DNA from: Chitinophagaceae bacterium
GTDB lineage: Bacteria; Bacteroidota; Bacteroidia; Chitinophagales; Chitinophagaceae
DNA length: 64,000 bases
Reading direction: 5' to 3'
NCBI GenBank assembly: GCA_016720745.1
Contig: JADKKA010000022.1
Coordinates: forward strand, 1,471,152-1,535,151
The notes below the pieces were generated by a model. The model was not told where the DNA came from and did not search any database. It was given only the letters and a program-made list of their open reading frames with translations. The position numbers and the translations under genes are program-made. How positions within the stretch are numbered: position 1 is the first letter of the stretch; every line of letters begins with the position of its first letter. This document shows positions 52,768 through 62,640 of this stretch, piece by piece.

Positions 52768-53103
52768 TTACATCTTTCCGCAGTCGGCCGAGGCGCAGGC
52801 GTGTCCCTTTTCACCATGGGCATACACATGGGCGCCTTCTTTACAAGCTTCTGTGCAGGTATGATCTTTCATACAGGCTTCACCGCAGGTATGGCCTTCT
52901 TCACCATGAGCATAGAGGTGATTACCTTCTTTGCACTGATCAGTACAAACGTGTGCGGCCAGGGTTGCTTTGGGAGTTTCTTTTACCGTGCTCTCGATTT
53001 TACCGGGATCATCGGTCTTTGCCTTGTCATCCTTTTTATCGTTGTTACAGGATGCAAACATTAATCCCGCGGCAAGCGCCAGGATTGAAAAAAGTTTTTT
53101 CAT
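52768..53103 (-). CDS. Small lipoprotein with HxC repeats, likely metal-binding
   Basis: 111 residues. Lipoprotein signal KKLFSILALAAGLMFASC (Cys19), an acidic/Lys linker to residue 50, then two 30-residue repeats. These give HVCTDQC (51-57), HTCGEAC (71-77), HTCTEAC (81-87) and HACASADC (101-108), separated by EGxHxYAHGEEGH-type segments with more His. Eight Cys and about eight His in 60 residues make metal binding very likely; zinc or copper cannot be distinguished. No homologue with known function is recognised. Confidence 0.65.
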   Translation of the reverse strand: MKKLFSILALAAGLMFASCNNDKKDDKAKTDDPGKIESTVKETPKATLAAHVCTDQCKEGNHLYAHGEEGHTCGEACMKDHTCTEACKEGAHVYAHGEKGHACASADCGKM

Positions 53104-53165
53104 TACAATCGTTTTTGGGGTTGAATAATGTACATTGAATATACGGAATCTGTCCCGAAACCGAT

Positions 53166-53963
53166 TTAGTCCTTTGCAATTTTTTTATAACTGGTAACCA
53201 GTCCCCTGATGAGGGAAGAACTGAAACCCTGGTGTTCCATTTCATTCAGGCCCGCAATCGTGCAGCCCCTGGGTGTGGTGACTTTATCAATTTCCTGCTC
53301 TGGATGTGTGCCTTTTTGCAGCAATAACTCTGCTGCGCCTTTTACTGTTTGTGAGGCGATTAGCGTTGCTGTTGCTGAATCAAAACCAATTTCAATACCC
53401 CCTTGTATATTGGCACGGATATAACGCATGGCATAGGCTGTACCACAGGCACCCAGTACGGTAGCAGCATCCATCAGCTTTTCATCAATCAGTACTGAAC
53501 GGCCTAACACATCAAACAATTCCTGTATATAACTGAGCTGCGTTCCTGTTGCACCGGCATGGGAGATACATGTCATGCTTTGTTGTATTGCAATTGCCGT
53601 ATTGGGCATGGCCCTGATCACGGGTACTGGTTTACCAATGGCTTTTTGCAGATCCGCAATCCAAACACCTGTGATCACAGACACCACAATATGTTTCTTC
53701 GGATTGAGCACGGGTTTGATCTGCTGAATCACATCTGCATAATTGTATGGTTTTACAGCTAAAATGATGACTTCAGCCGCCGCTGCTGCTTTTTTATTAT
53801 CACTGTGCACCATACATCCTCTTTCCGCAAATTTGGCCAGTGCTGCAGGGTTCCTGCGGGTAATGGCCAGTTCAACCGGCCGGCTGAATTCACTTTGTAT
53901 TAATCCTTCTGCTATAGCGGTGCCCAGGTTACCGCCCCCGATGATCGCAATCTTCTTTGACAT
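53166..53963 (-). CDS. proC: Pyrroline-5-carboxylate reductase
   Basis: 265 residues. The NAD(P)H enzyme makes proline from pyrroline-5-carboxylate. KKIAIIGGGNLGTAIAEGLI is the Rossmann motif; PVIRAMPNTAIAIQQSMTCI and TTPRGCTIAGLNEMEHQGF (ending of the catalytic domain) are family motifs. Length is normal. No proA or proB is nearby. Confidence 0.94.
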   Translation of the reverse strand: MSKKIAIIGGGNLGTAIAEGLIQSEFSRPVELAITRRNPAALAKFAERGCMVHSDNKKAAAAAEVIILAVKPYNYADVIQQIKPVLNPKKHIVVSVITGVWIADLQKAIGKPVPVIRAMPNTAIAIQQSMTCISHAGATGTQLSYIQELFDVLGRSVLIDEKLMDAATVLGACGTAYAMRYIRANIQGGIEIGFDSATATLIASQTVKGAAELLLQKGTHPEQEIDKVTTPRGCTIAGLNEMEHQGFSSSLIRGLVTSYKKIAKD

Positions 53964-54137
53964 ATCTGTTCTTTATTAAATACGATAAAGATAAGCATGT
54001 TCACGGTAACCGTCTTGTTGAAGCAGTGAACACTGAAAGAACAGAAGCCTGCAACAAGAACTTTTTTCTTGATGAGTGGTCCCTTTTTTTTCAACCTTTC
54101 GCATCAATGGCTGTTGAGATAACAAACAATAAACATT

Positions 54138-54713
54138 ATGAAAAAGACATGGATGACTTTCAGCACTGTTTTACTTTTCAGTGCAATTACTATTAGTTCC
54201 TGCAACAACAGTGGCGACAAGAAGCCTGCAGAAGACACAACCACCACCACTACAACCACCACTGTAACAACCCAGGAAACAACTCCTCCTGTTGAAGTGG
54301 CAAAAGATATTGTGGATATTGCTGCCGGATCTGCCGATCACAGCACACTGGTGGCCGCAGTAAAAGCTGCCGGACTGGTGGAAACCCTCAAAGGTGCAGG
54401 TCCTTTCACTGTATTCGCTCCTACCAATGCAGCATTTAATGCATTGCCTGCGGGAACAGTTGACAACCTGTTGAAACCCGAAAACAAAGCTGATCTGACC
54501 AATGTACTGACTTACCATGTGGTAGCAGGTACGCTGAAAGCAGCTGATCTGACAAACGGACAGAAACTGAAAACTGTTCAGGGAACTGATTTAACCGTTT
54601 CGATCAAGGATGGCAAAGTGATGATTAATGGTGCCAATGTAACAGCCGCCGATCTGATGGCCAGCAATGGTGTAATCCACGTGATTGATGCCGTGGTGCT
54701 GCCTAAAAAATGA
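54138..54713 (+). CDS. Fasciclin domain lipoprotein
   Basis: 191 residues with a lipoprotein signal (Cys22 in TISSC), a long Thr run near residues 34-47 and one fasciclin/FAS1 domain (about 60-190): [40 protein letters not shown] and [16 protein letters not shown]1 domains mediate adhesion or protein contacts on the surface. A terminator follows. Confidence 0.9.
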   Translation: MKKTWMTFSTVLLFSAITISSCNNSGDKKPAEDTTTTTTTTTVTTQETTPPVEVAKDIVDIAAGSADHSTLVAAVKAAGLVETLKGAGPFTVFAPTNAAFNALPAGTVDNLLKPENKADLTNVLTYHVVAGTLKAADLTNGQKLKTVQGTDLTVSIKDGKVMINGANVTAADLMASNGVIHVIDAVVLPKK

Positions 54714-54737
54714 TGTTGATTGTTGGTGTTGATAACG

Positions 54738-54765
54738 GGGGTGGCTTCTGCCACTCCTTTTTTTT
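54738..54765 (+). terminator. Terminator after the fasciclin gene
   Basis: GGGGTGGC and GCCACTCC (one G-T pair) flank the loop TTCT, followed by eight T. Confidence 0.85.
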
Positions 54766-54789
54766 GTAAGAATTGTAATAGCTTCAACA

Positions 54790-54815
54790 GATGCCGGATC
54801 AAGTCCGGCATGACG
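54790..54815. repeat. Dispersed palindrome ATGCCGGA-N5-TCCGGCAT
   Basis: An 8-bp stem with a 5-nt loop, followed by GACGT. It resembles the short palindromic repeats found elsewhere in this window's gaps. No T run, so unlikely to be a terminator. Confidence 0.6.
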
Positions 54816-54915
54816 TATTGCTGGCCCGATTTGCGCTCAAAATAATCGGAGACTCGCTACCGGTTTCCCGTATGTCACCCCAACATTTACCGTTGGGGTC
54901 TTTCAATGGATGTTT

Positions 54916-55923
54916 CTAAAAATACCGCGAAGGAATCAGGAATTCCTTTACATAGTCCTGTACGCCTTCTTCCAAGGTTGTAAAAGCCTGCTGGTATCCG
55001 GCAGCTCTTAGTTTCTGCATATCAGCTTCGGTGAAGTATTGGTATTTATCACGGATATCTTCCGGCATATCTATATAATCAATGACAGGATCTAATCCCA
55101 TGGCGGCAAAGACTGCTTTCTCCAGATCATCAAAACTCCGGGCTTTGCCTGTTCCCAGATTGTATAATCCATTCTGATCACCCTTCCATTCTCCATTAGT
55201 CATTTGAGAGAATAACCAAATACAAACTGCAGCCACATCTCTTACATAAATAAAATCGCGGAGTTGCTGACCATCATTATAATCAGGGCGATGAGATTTA
55301 AATAGTTTAACTCTGCCTGTTTTTCGTATCTGATAATAGCCATGAAAAATCATACTGGCCATCCGGGCTTTGTGGTATTCATTAGGGCCATATACATTGA
55401 AGAATTTCAATCCTGCCCAACCAGTGGGCTGACTATTTTGCTGCAATGCCCATTTATCAAATTCATTTTTGGAAACACCATAGGGATTCAAAGGTTGCAA
55501 TTGCTCCACCAGGGCATGATCATCTTTATAGCCCAGTTCACCGGCGCCATAGGTGGCTGCTGAAGAAGCATAGACCAGGGGGATTTGTTTTGCTGAACAA
55601 TAGTCCCAGATTTTTTTGGAATAGGCTACATTCAGTTCCTCATGCACTGCATAATCAAATTCGGTAGTATCAGTACGGGCACCGAGGTGAAAGACAAAAT
55701 CAATCGCCGGATTGTTCTGCTGCAGCCAATCAAAGAGTTCCGATCTTTCCACTTTGGATGAAAAAATCTTTGCATCAAAATTGAACCATTTATCCTCCTC
55801 ACTAAAATCATCCACAATAATAATATCATGGAATCCCAGCTGATTGAGTTGTCCTAACAGATAGCTGCCAATAAAACCGGCTGCCCCGGTGAGTAAAATT
55901 TTCTTCTCTGTTTGCATAAACAT
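54916..55923 (-). CDS. hldD: ADP-L-glycero-D-manno-heptose 6-epimerase
   Basis: 335 residues. The SDR-type epimerase supplies heptose for LPS inner core. KILLTGAAGFIGSYLLGQL is the NAD(P) loop, SSAATYGAGELGYKDDHA and YGVSKNEFDKWAL carry the Tyr-Lys pair (YxxxK). NVYGPNEYHKARMASMIFHG is typical of HldD/RfaD. The start could also be the ATG two codons later. Usually named hldD or rfaD. Confidence 0.88.
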   Translation of the reverse strand: MFMQTEKKILLTGAAGFIGSYLLGQLNQLGFHDIIIVDDFSEEDKWFNFDAKIFSSKVERSELFDWLQQNNPAIDFVFHLGARTDTTEFDYAVHEELNVAYSKKIWDYCSAKQIPLVYASSAATYGAGELGYKDDHALVEQLQPLNPYGVSKNEFDKWALQQNSQPTGWAGLKFFNVYGPNEYHKARMASMIFHGYYQIRKTGRVKLFKSHRPDYNDGQQLRDFIYVRDVAAVCIWLFSQMTNGEWKGDQNGLYNLGTGKARSFDDLEKAVFAAMGLDPVIDYIDMPEDIRDKYQYFTEADMQKLRAAGYQQAFTTLEEGVQDYVKEFLIPSRYF

Positions 55924-55989
55924 CTTCTCTAATCAGTTCCATACTTCAGAAAAGGGTCCCCCTCTCCTGTTGCTGTATTTATTTATCTT

Positions 55990-58221
55990 TTAAATCGAAC
56001 TCAATGCAGATCCTGCTTCTTCTTTGGACAGAAAGTTTTCAATGGCGGTATCATACTGATCCTGCCACCAGTCGATCGTGCCCCAGAAATCCCGGTCAAT
56101 GATCATCTCTCCGCTGGTCACCACGCCGATTTCTGTCGCAGTAATTCCGGCAATGGCTTTTTTAAAATCATCCAGTTGATATGGAGAAACAGTTACGATC
56201 ACCCGGCTTTGTGCCTCGCCAAAGAGGGCTGCATCTTTTCGGATATCGGTGGCCGTTAGTATACCGAAGCCTAATCCACGATGGAAGCCGCTTTCACATA
56301 AAGTCACAAACAAACCGCCTTCACTGATATCATGGGCTGATTGAATCAACTTCTTGCTGATCAGTTGGGTGATGGTCTGCTGCAGGTCATATTCTTTGTC
56401 CAGCTCAAAATGCGGGGCGGGTGAATAATGCACCCCACAGATTTTTGACAGGTACTGGGAAGAGTTGATATCATCGGGATTCTCCCCGATTAAAAAGATA
56501 TGATCACCGGCATTTTTAAAGTCGAGTGTCATTTTATTATTCAGGTCTTCCAGTAATCCCACCATCCCGATAGTTGGTGTGGGGAATACCGGACCATCCG
56601 GATTCTGGTTATAGAAACTCACATTACCTCCGGTAACCGGGGTATTGAATTTAACACAGGCTTCTCCCATTCCTTTGATCGCATTGACAAACTGGTAATA
56701 GACTTCAGGATCATAAGGGTTACCAAAATTCAGGCAGTTGGTCACCCCCAGAGGTTCCCCACCGCTGCAAACGATATTACGGGCGGCTTCACTTACAGCC
56801 ATCATGGCTCCTTTGTAAGGATCCGCAAATACATAACGGCTGTTACAATCGGTGGTCACGGCAATTCCCTTGGGTGTTCCTTTCACCAATACAATGGCCG
56901 CATCAGTTGGGGCATTGGTAGAAGTATTATTGGTTCCCACCATGCTGTCGTACTGGTTATAGACCCAGCGTTTGGAAGCAATGGAAGGCAATTGAATCAT
57001 TTTTTCAGCCACCGCTTTGATATCTTCCGGTACAGGTATGCTGTTGGCATCAAACTGTTTGATGGTAGCTAAATATGCTGGCTCTTTGTATTCACGATCA
57101 TATTGCGGGGCACCACCACCGAGTACCAGTTCATGGGCCGGGATGGAAGCTTCGAGTTCACCATGCATATAAAAATTCAGGAGGCCGTCATCAGTAACTT
57201 CTCCAATTACGGAACAGGGCAGGTCCCATTTTTCAAAAATGGCACTTACTTCTGCTTCTCTTCCTTTTTCAGCCACCAGTAACATTCTTTCCTGGCTTTC
57301 GCTGAGGAGGAGTTCCCAGGTCTTCATGTTTTGCTGACGCGTAGGCACTTTATCCAGGTCAATCCGCATCCCTACTTCTCCTTTTGCACTCATTTCTGCC
57401 GTTGAGCAAATAATACCGGCGGCACCCATGTCCTGCATGCCAACAACGGCGCCGGTTTGAATTACTTCCAGACAGGCTTCCAGCAATTTCTTTTCCTGGA
57501 AGGGATCACCCACTTGTACAGCGGGCAGGTCCTGTGCACTTTCCGCAGTGATATCGGCTGATGCAAAAGAAGCACCGCCAATTCCATCTTTACCCGTCGC
57601 ACTTCCGACAAACATGACCGGATTACCTTTTCCCAATGCTGTTGCGGAAACCGTTTCACCTGCTTTTACAATACCCACACTCATGGCATTCACGAGGGGG
57701 TTGGTATGATAACATTCATCAAAATAAATTTCACCACCAACCGTGGGTACGCCAAAGCAGTTGCCATAATGCCCGATACCATGAACGACACCGGATAATA
57801 AATGCTGGGTTTTATCTTCTGCCAGGTTGCCAAAACGCAGCGAATTCAATGATGCGATTGGTCTTGCTCCCATGGTAAAAATATCGCGGTGGATCCCTCC
57901 TACTCCGGTTGCTGCACCCTGGAAAGGTTCAATCGCAGAGGGATGGTTATGGGATTCAATTTTAAAAACTACACCAAGACCATCACCGATATCCATCAAT
58001 CCCGCATTTTCTTCACCGGCTTTCACCAGCATCCTGCCTCCTTCACGGGGCAGTGTTTTCAGCCATTTGATGGAATTTTTATAACTGCAATGTTCGCTCC
58101 ACATACCACTGAAGGCGCAGAGTTCATTGAAATTGGGTGTTCTTCCGAGTTTGGCTTTGATCAGTTCAAATTCATCAGCAGTGAGGCGAAGTTGTTCGGC
58201 GGTCTTGACTGTTATGTCCAT
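55990..58221 (-). CDS. purL: Phosphoribosylformylglycinamidine synthase subunit PurL (small form)
   Basis: 743 residues. This is the stand-alone synthetase subunit that works with PurS and PurQ, not the ~1200-residue fused enzyme. FSGMWSEHCSYKNSIKWL opens the active-site half; GGIHRDIFTMGARPIASLNS and FVGSATGKDGIGGASFASAD carry the nucleotide-binding loops. It converts FGAR to FGAM in purine synthesis. purS and purQ are not in the window. A -7 box (TAATTTTG) is 21 bp before the ATG. Confidence 0.95.
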   Translation of the reverse strand: MDITVKTAEQLRLTADEFELIKAKLGRTPNFNELCAFSGMWSEHCSYKNSIKWLKTLPREGGRMLVKAGEENAGLMDIGDGLGVVFKIESHNHPSAIEPFQGAATGVGGIHRDIFTMGARPIASLNSLRFGNLAEDKTQHLLSGVVHGIGHYGNCFGVPTVGGEIYFDECYHTNPLVNAMSVGIVKAGETVSATALGKGNPVMFVGSATGKDGIGGASFASADITAESAQDLPAVQVGDPFQEKKLLEACLEVIQTGAVVGMQDMGAAGIICSTAEMSAKGEVGMRIDLDKVPTRQQNMKTWELLLSESQERMLLVAEKGREAEVSAIFEKWDLPCSVIGEVTDDGLLNFYMHGELEASIPAHELVLGGGAPQYDREYKEPAYLATIKQFDANSIPVPEDIKAVAEKMIQLPSIASKRWVYNQYDSMVGTNNTSTNAPTDAAIVLVKGTPKGIAVTTDCNSRYVFADPYKGAMMAVSEAARNIVCSGGEPLGVTNCLNFGNPYDPEVYYQFVNAIKGMGEACVKFNTPVTGGNVSFYNQNPDGPVFPTPTIGMVGLLEDLNNKMTLDFKNAGDHIFLIGENPDDINSSQYLSKICGVHYSPAPHFELDKEYDLQQTITQLISKKLIQSAHDISEGGLFVTLCESGFHRGLGFGILTATDIRKDAALFGEAQSRVIVTVSPYQLDDFKKAIAGITATEIGVVTSGEMIIDRDFWGTIDWWQDQYDTAIENFLSKEEAGSALSSI

Positions 58222-58241
58222 GGAGGAGTTGAATTGAGTGG

Positions 58242-58249
58242 CAAAATTA
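58242..58249 (-). promoter_or_regulatory. -7 promoter box for purL
   Basis: The minus strand reads TAATTTTG, a match to TAnnTTTG, about 21 bp before the purL ATG. Its upstream side is taken up by a phrase repeat. Confidence 0.45.
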
Positions 58250-58251
58250 GG

Positions 58252-58450
58252 GAATTGGGTATTAGGGATTAGGTATTGGGTATTGGTTATTGGTTATTGG
58301 TTATTGGGTTTCGATAGCTATGAGGGTTTTGGTGCTTGCCCGGCGGGTGGGGGAGAGGGGGTTAGTTATTAGTTATTGGGTTTCCGATAGCACAAAGAGT
58401 CTGACATTGGAGGAAAATTCCTAATACCTAATTCCCAATACCTAATATCG
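58252..58450. repeat. TATTGGGTATTGGG-type phrase array
   Basis: TATTGGGTATTGGTTATTGG runs in tandem from about 58252 to 58307 and again, shorter, near 58361-58382; each run is followed by a GGGTTTC(C)GATAGC phrase. A run on the other strand (TACCTAATTCCCAATACC) lies near 58422-58448. The same phrase occurs at 25.5 kb and, inverted, at 9.4 kb. Confidence 0.7.
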
Positions 58451-58492
58451 TTTTCCTAATAATGTCTATTTTGCGCCCCAAACCCCTCTCCC

Positions 58493-59791
58493 TTGGAGTA
58501 CCTCCTATTCATTGCTTACCTCGTTTTATTTGCCTGGCTGGTGACAAGGGTGAAATTTTTTAATACCACCGGACTCAGTCATCCCCAGCTGGTGATTATT
58601 TTCCTGCTCAAGGTCATGGCCGGGATATTTTATGGGTGGATTGGTTTGTATTATGGCGGACTGGCCCAGATGCAGGATACCTGGGGTTTTCATGCGGAGA
58701 GTATATCTGAATACAATCTCCTTTACAGTAACCCGGGGGAATATTTTACCAATCTGTTCCGGGATCCTTATGGTGGTCATTACGGCGGATTTTTCTCGGG
58801 GACTGATTCTTACTGGAATGATCTGAAGGGGAATATCCTGATCAAGTTTTTTTCGCTCTTCAATATCTTCAGCTTCGGAAATTATTATGTGAACGTCATC
58901 TTCTATTCTTTTATCACCCTATTTGGAGCTTTTGCGATTTACCGGGTGATGAATGATGCTTTTCCGGGGAAGAAGACCACGATTTTGCTGGCCACTTTCC
59001 TGGTACCTTCTTTTTTATACTGGACCAGCGGATTGCATAAAGAGGGATTGATCTTTTCCGGGATCAGTTTTATCGTGTATGCCACTTATTTCGGGACCAA
59101 GGAAAAGAAATGGGGTTGGAAAAGGATTACCGGACTGGTCATTGGTTTACTGCTCTTACTCGTACTGCGGAATTTTATCCTCATCATTATTTTGCCCGCC
59201 ATTGTGGCCTGGATTGCTGCCCAGCGCTGGCCAAAAAAGGCGCTGGCCATTTTTGCAGGGGTATATATAGCCGGCGCCATACTTTTTTTTACGGCCAGGT
59301 ATATCAGTCCTGGTTTGGATTTCCCCCAGGCTGTGGTCAACAAGCAACAGGCTTTTATCCAGCTCAAGGGAGGTAATTCCAGTATACCGATTGAGGAACT
59401 GGAGCCGAATGCCATCAGCTTTTTAAAAAATACGCCGCAGGCCATTAACCTTTCTACTATCCGGCCCTATCCCAGTGATGTAAAACATATTTTATCACTG
59501 GCAGCTGCGATTGAAATCAATGTACTGCTACTCCTCTTTGTGATCTTTATTATCTGGCATCACCGGGAAAACAGTTCCTGGCCTTTTTTATACTTCTGCA
59601 TCTTCTTTTGTTTTTCGGTCTTGCTGGCCATTGGATTCAGTGTAAATAACCTGGGTGCGATTGTTCGTTACCGGAGTATCATCATGCCCTTGCTGGTGGT
59701 CCCGATGCTTGCCAGTCTGAACTGGGAAAAGCTGGGCCGGTTCTTTCAATATAATATTAATAATAAACGTAATTTGAATAATTCAGCCTGA
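58493..59791 (+). CDS. Polytopic membrane protein of unknown function
   Basis: 432 residues with about ten membrane helices, many Tyr/Phe-rich. There is a short extramembrane loop near residues 70-100 (YFTNLFRDPYGGHYGGFFSG), as seen in EpsG or O-antigen polymerase-like proteins, but no decisive motif. Start codon TTG 58493; an ATG at about 58463 is in another frame. Might take part in polysaccharide export or assembly, which is only a guess. Confidence 0.5.
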   Translation: MEYLLFIAYLVLFAWLVTRVKFFNTTGLSHPQLVIIFLLKVMAGIFYGWIGLYYGGLAQMQDTWGFHAESISEYNLLYSNPGEYFTNLFRDPYGGHYGGFFSGTDSYWNDLKGNILIKFFSLFNIFSFGNYYVNVIFYSFITLFGAFAIYRVMNDAFPGKKTTILLATFLVPSFLYWTSGLHKEGLIFSGISFIVYATYFGTKEKKWGWKRITGLVIGLLLLLVLRNFILIIILPAIVAWIAAQRWPKKALAIFAGVYIAGAILFFTARYISPGLDFPQAVVNKQQAFIQLKGGNSSIPIEELEPNAISFLKNTPQAINLSTIRPYPSDVKHILSLAAAIEINVLLLLFVIFIIWHHRENSSWPFLYFCIFFCFSVLLAIGFSVNNLGAIVRYRSIIMPLLVVPMLASLNWEKLGRFFQYNINNKRNLNNSA

Positions 59792-59925
59792 TTTCTCCAA
59801 AATAACAGGTCTACTTTCCGATAAAAGCACAGTTTTTCCCCATTTTACCCCTGTTTTTAAGGCATCCGATTAAAAAAATTGGAATAGTTCGGCGAATGAC
59901 ATTTTTTTGCACAAAATTATTCTGC

Positions 59926-62115
59926 ATGTCACTTCGTTTTAACGCTATCAACAACCTTGCAAACGGTGCCGAGACCAAGGTTGATGCCTCCCCAAAAATC
60001 ACCGGCATTTTTGGCAGTAATGTATTTTCTCTCAAGACTGCCCGCGAGTTTTTAAGTGATGAAGCTTATAAAAGCCTTCAGTCTTCTATCAAAGCCAGCC
60101 AGAAAATTGACCGTGCCATGGCTAACCAGATTGCCAATGGTATCCGTGCCTGGGCCGAGAGCCGGGGTGTAAGTCACTTTACGCACTGGTTCCAGCCACT
60201 GACGGGTACTACTGCAGAAAAACATGATTCTTTTTTTACCCTGAAAGGTGACGGTACCCCGATTGAACAATTTGAAGGTGATGCCCTGGTTCAACAGGAG
60301 CCGGATGCCTCTTCCTTCCCCAGTGGTGGATTGCGTGCGACTTTTGAAGCCCGTGGTTATACTGCCTGGGATCCTTCTTCTCCTCCCTTTATCATGGAGA
60401 TCGGGAATGGCAAAACACTTTGTATCCCTACCATCTTTGTTTCTTATACCGGTGAATCACTGGACTATAAAGCTCCTTTGCTGAAAGCATTGGATTCCCT
60501 GAATAAGGCAGCTGTGGATGTATGTAATTATTTTGATAAGAATGTTACCCGGGTAACGCCTACCCTTGGTTGGGAGCAGGAATATTTTGTGATTGATGAA
60601 TCACTGTTCAATGCACGTCCGGATCTGGTGATGACTGGTCGTACTGTTTATGGTCATTCTTCTGCCAAGAACCAGCAATTGGAAGACCATTATTTCGGAT
60701 CGATTCCGGAAAGGGTCTATGCCTACATGCGTGATTTCGAAACAGAATCATACAAACTGGGTATTCCCCTGCGTACACGTCACAATGAAGTGGCCCCTGC
60801 ACAGTTTGAGTGTGCACCTATTTTTGAGGAAGTGAGTGTAGCGGTTGACCACAACTCTTTATTGATGGATGTGATGGAGAGAGTGGCCCGTCGGCATAAC
60901 CTGAGAGTTTTATTACATGAAAAACCATTTGCCGGTATCAACGGAAGTGGCAAGCACAATAACTGGAGCATGGCTACCGATACCGGTGTGAACCTGCTGG
61001 CTCCCGGTAAAACGCCCAAGACCAATCTGATGTTCCTGGCCTTCTTTGTAAACACGATCAAGGCCGTTCATGACTATTCAGATATCCTGCGTGCCTCTAT
61101 TGCCTCTGCCCCCAATGACCATCGTCTGGGTGCCAATGAAGCGCCTCCTGCCATCATCTCTGTGTTTATCGGTGATTACCTGACCAAGGTATTGAAAGCG
61201 ATCAAGGAAAGGGTAACAGAGAAAATGGATGAGACCGATGAGAGCATGCTGAAAATTGATATTCATCGCAGCATTCCTGAACTGCTGATGGATAATACGG
61301 ATCGTAACCGGACTTCTCCTTTTGCCTTTACCGGTAACAAATTCGAATTCCGTGCGGTGGGTTCATCTGCCAACTGTGCCAATGCGATGACTGCTTTGAA
61401 CACGATCATGGCTCAGACCCTGAAGCAATTCAAGAAAGATGTGGATGCATTGATTGAAAAAGGCGAGAAAAAAGAAATCGCCATCATGCATACGATCCGC
61501 GAATACATTGTAGCAAGTGAGAAAGTATTGTTTGAAGGAGATGGTTATAGTGAAGCATGGGCCAAGGAAGCCGAAAAGCGTGGACTGCCGAATGTAAAAA
61601 CCACTCCGCTGGCACTGGATGCCATGGTAACAGAAAAAGCTAAGGGCCTGTTTGAAAGCAACCATGTGTACAATCATTCTGAGCTGGAAGCGCGTCATGA
61701 AATTGAGCTGGAGAAATACATTAAGAAAGTACAGATCGAAAGCCGGATCATGGGTGAGCTCGCTACAAGTCATGTATTACCTGCTGCGATCCGTTACCAG
61801 AACCTGCTGGCCAATAATATCCGCGGATTGAAGGAAGCTGGTCTGAAAGATGACAGTTATGCGAACCAGAAGCAGATCCTGGAGAAAATCTCCGAGCATA
61901 TCAGCAAAACCAGTGACCTGGTGGAGAAGATGATTGAAGCCCGTAAGATTTGTAATAACATGTCGGATACCCGTACCAAGGCCATTGCATACCAGAGCCA
62001 GGTGAAGGATAGTTTCTTTGATGATATCCGTTACCATGTTGACAAGCTGGAATTACTGGTTGACGACCGTGAGTGGTACCTGCCGAAGTACCGGGAGATG
62101 TTGTTCTTGCGTTAA
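59926..62115 (+). CDS. glnN: Glutamine synthetase type III
   Basis: 729 residues from ATG 59926 (MSLRFNAINNLAN). GSIII forms large dodecamers and makes glutamine from glutamate, ammonia and ATP. HFTHWFQPLTGTTAEKHDSF, WEQEYFVIDESLF, GINGSGKHNNWSM and NEFRAVGSSANCANAM-type regions (FEFRAVGSSANCANAM) identify the family. It is the only glutamine synthetase seen here. A terminator follows. Confidence 0.94.
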   Translation: MSLRFNAINNLANGAETKVDASPKITGIFGSNVFSLKTAREFLSDEAYKSLQSSIKASQKIDRAMANQIANGIRAWAESRGVSHFTHWFQPLTGTTAEKHDSFFTLKGDGTPIEQFEGDALVQQEPDASSFPSGGLRATFEARGYTAWDPSSPPFIMEIGNGKTLCIPTIFVSYTGESLDYKAPLLKALDSLNKAAVDVCNYFDKNVTRVTPTLGWEQEYFVIDESLFNARPDLVMTGRTVYGHSSAKNQQLEDHYFGSIPERVYAYMRDFETESYKLGIPLRTRHNEVAPAQFECAPIFEEVSVAVDHNSLLMDVMERVARRHNLRVLLHEKPFAGINGSGKHNNWSMATDTGVNLLAPGKTPKTNLMFLAFFVNTIKAVHDYSDILRASIASAPNDHRLGANEAPPAIISVFIGDYLTKVLKAIKERVTEKMDETDESMLKIDIHRSIPELLMDNTDRNRTSPFAFTGNKFEFRAVGSSANCANAMTALNTIMAQTLKQFKKDVDALIEKGEKKEIAIMHTIREYIVASEKVLFEGDGYSEAWAKEAEKRGLPNVKTTPLALDAMVTEKAKGLFESNHVYNHSELEARHEIELEKYIKKVQIESRIMGELATSHVLPAAIRYQNLLANNIRGLKEAGLKDDSYANQKQILEKISEHISKTSDLVEKMIEARKICNNMSDTRTKAIAYQSQVKDSFFDDIRYHVDKLELLVDDREWYLPKYREMLFLR

Positions 62116-62139
62116 TCCTGATTGTGTACGAATAGATAT

Positions 62140-62179
62140 AACCGTCCTGTTGCTGAAGAGTGGCAGGGCGGTTTTTTTT
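62140..62179 (+). terminator. Terminator after glnN
   Basis: AACCGTCCTG and CAGGGCGGTT (one G-T pair) enclose a 14-nt loop, followed by eight T. Confidence 0.8.
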
Positions 62180-62640
62180 GCCCCCCCCAGGGGCCAATCC
62201 CTAAGGGGGAATGGCGAGTGGCTAGTAGCGAGTGGCTAGTGGCTAGTAGGGAACTGGCCCGGGCCGGCTGTTTGTCATACTGAGCTTGTCGAAGTATGTT
62301 AAGAAGGGAAATTTCGAGAGTGGTTCGACGAGTGGGGATTAGTCCAGAAGTCCGGAAGAAGGGCAGTTGTTATTTCCTCATTCTTCAATCATTTGTTCCT
62401 TTGTTCCTCTGTTCCTCTGTTCCTCTGTTCCTCTGCTCTCCTGCTCTGCTGTTCATCCCCTCCCCCACCCGGCCAGGGGCTTGTTCTTTTTTCCAAAAAT
62501 GGTTAACTTCAGAAACGGATTGGCCGGTCATGCCCTGTGTGACTGAGGTGCACGAAGTGCGTCCGGAAAAAAACAATAAATAGCGGGAAAAATCCCCTGT
62601 TTCTCTTCTGATCTCTTGATAAGTTTCCGGAAAATTTATC
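62180..62640. repeat. Repeat-rich gap between glnN and the recombinase gene
   Basis: About 460 bp with no convincing gene. It has a GGCTAGTGGCTAGTAG array near 62210-62250, a hairpin CATACT-GAGCTTGTCGA-AGTATG at 62276-62298, a TTCCTCTGTTCCTCTG array at about 62395-62455 and G/C-rich runs. A short reading frame across these repeats is low complexity and not a gene. Confidence 0.7.

Noticed and set aside
62296..62583. Small open frame with repeated Phe-Leu-Cys-Ser stretches
   Set aside because: It simply translates the TTCCTCTG tandem repeats and has no start context or domain.
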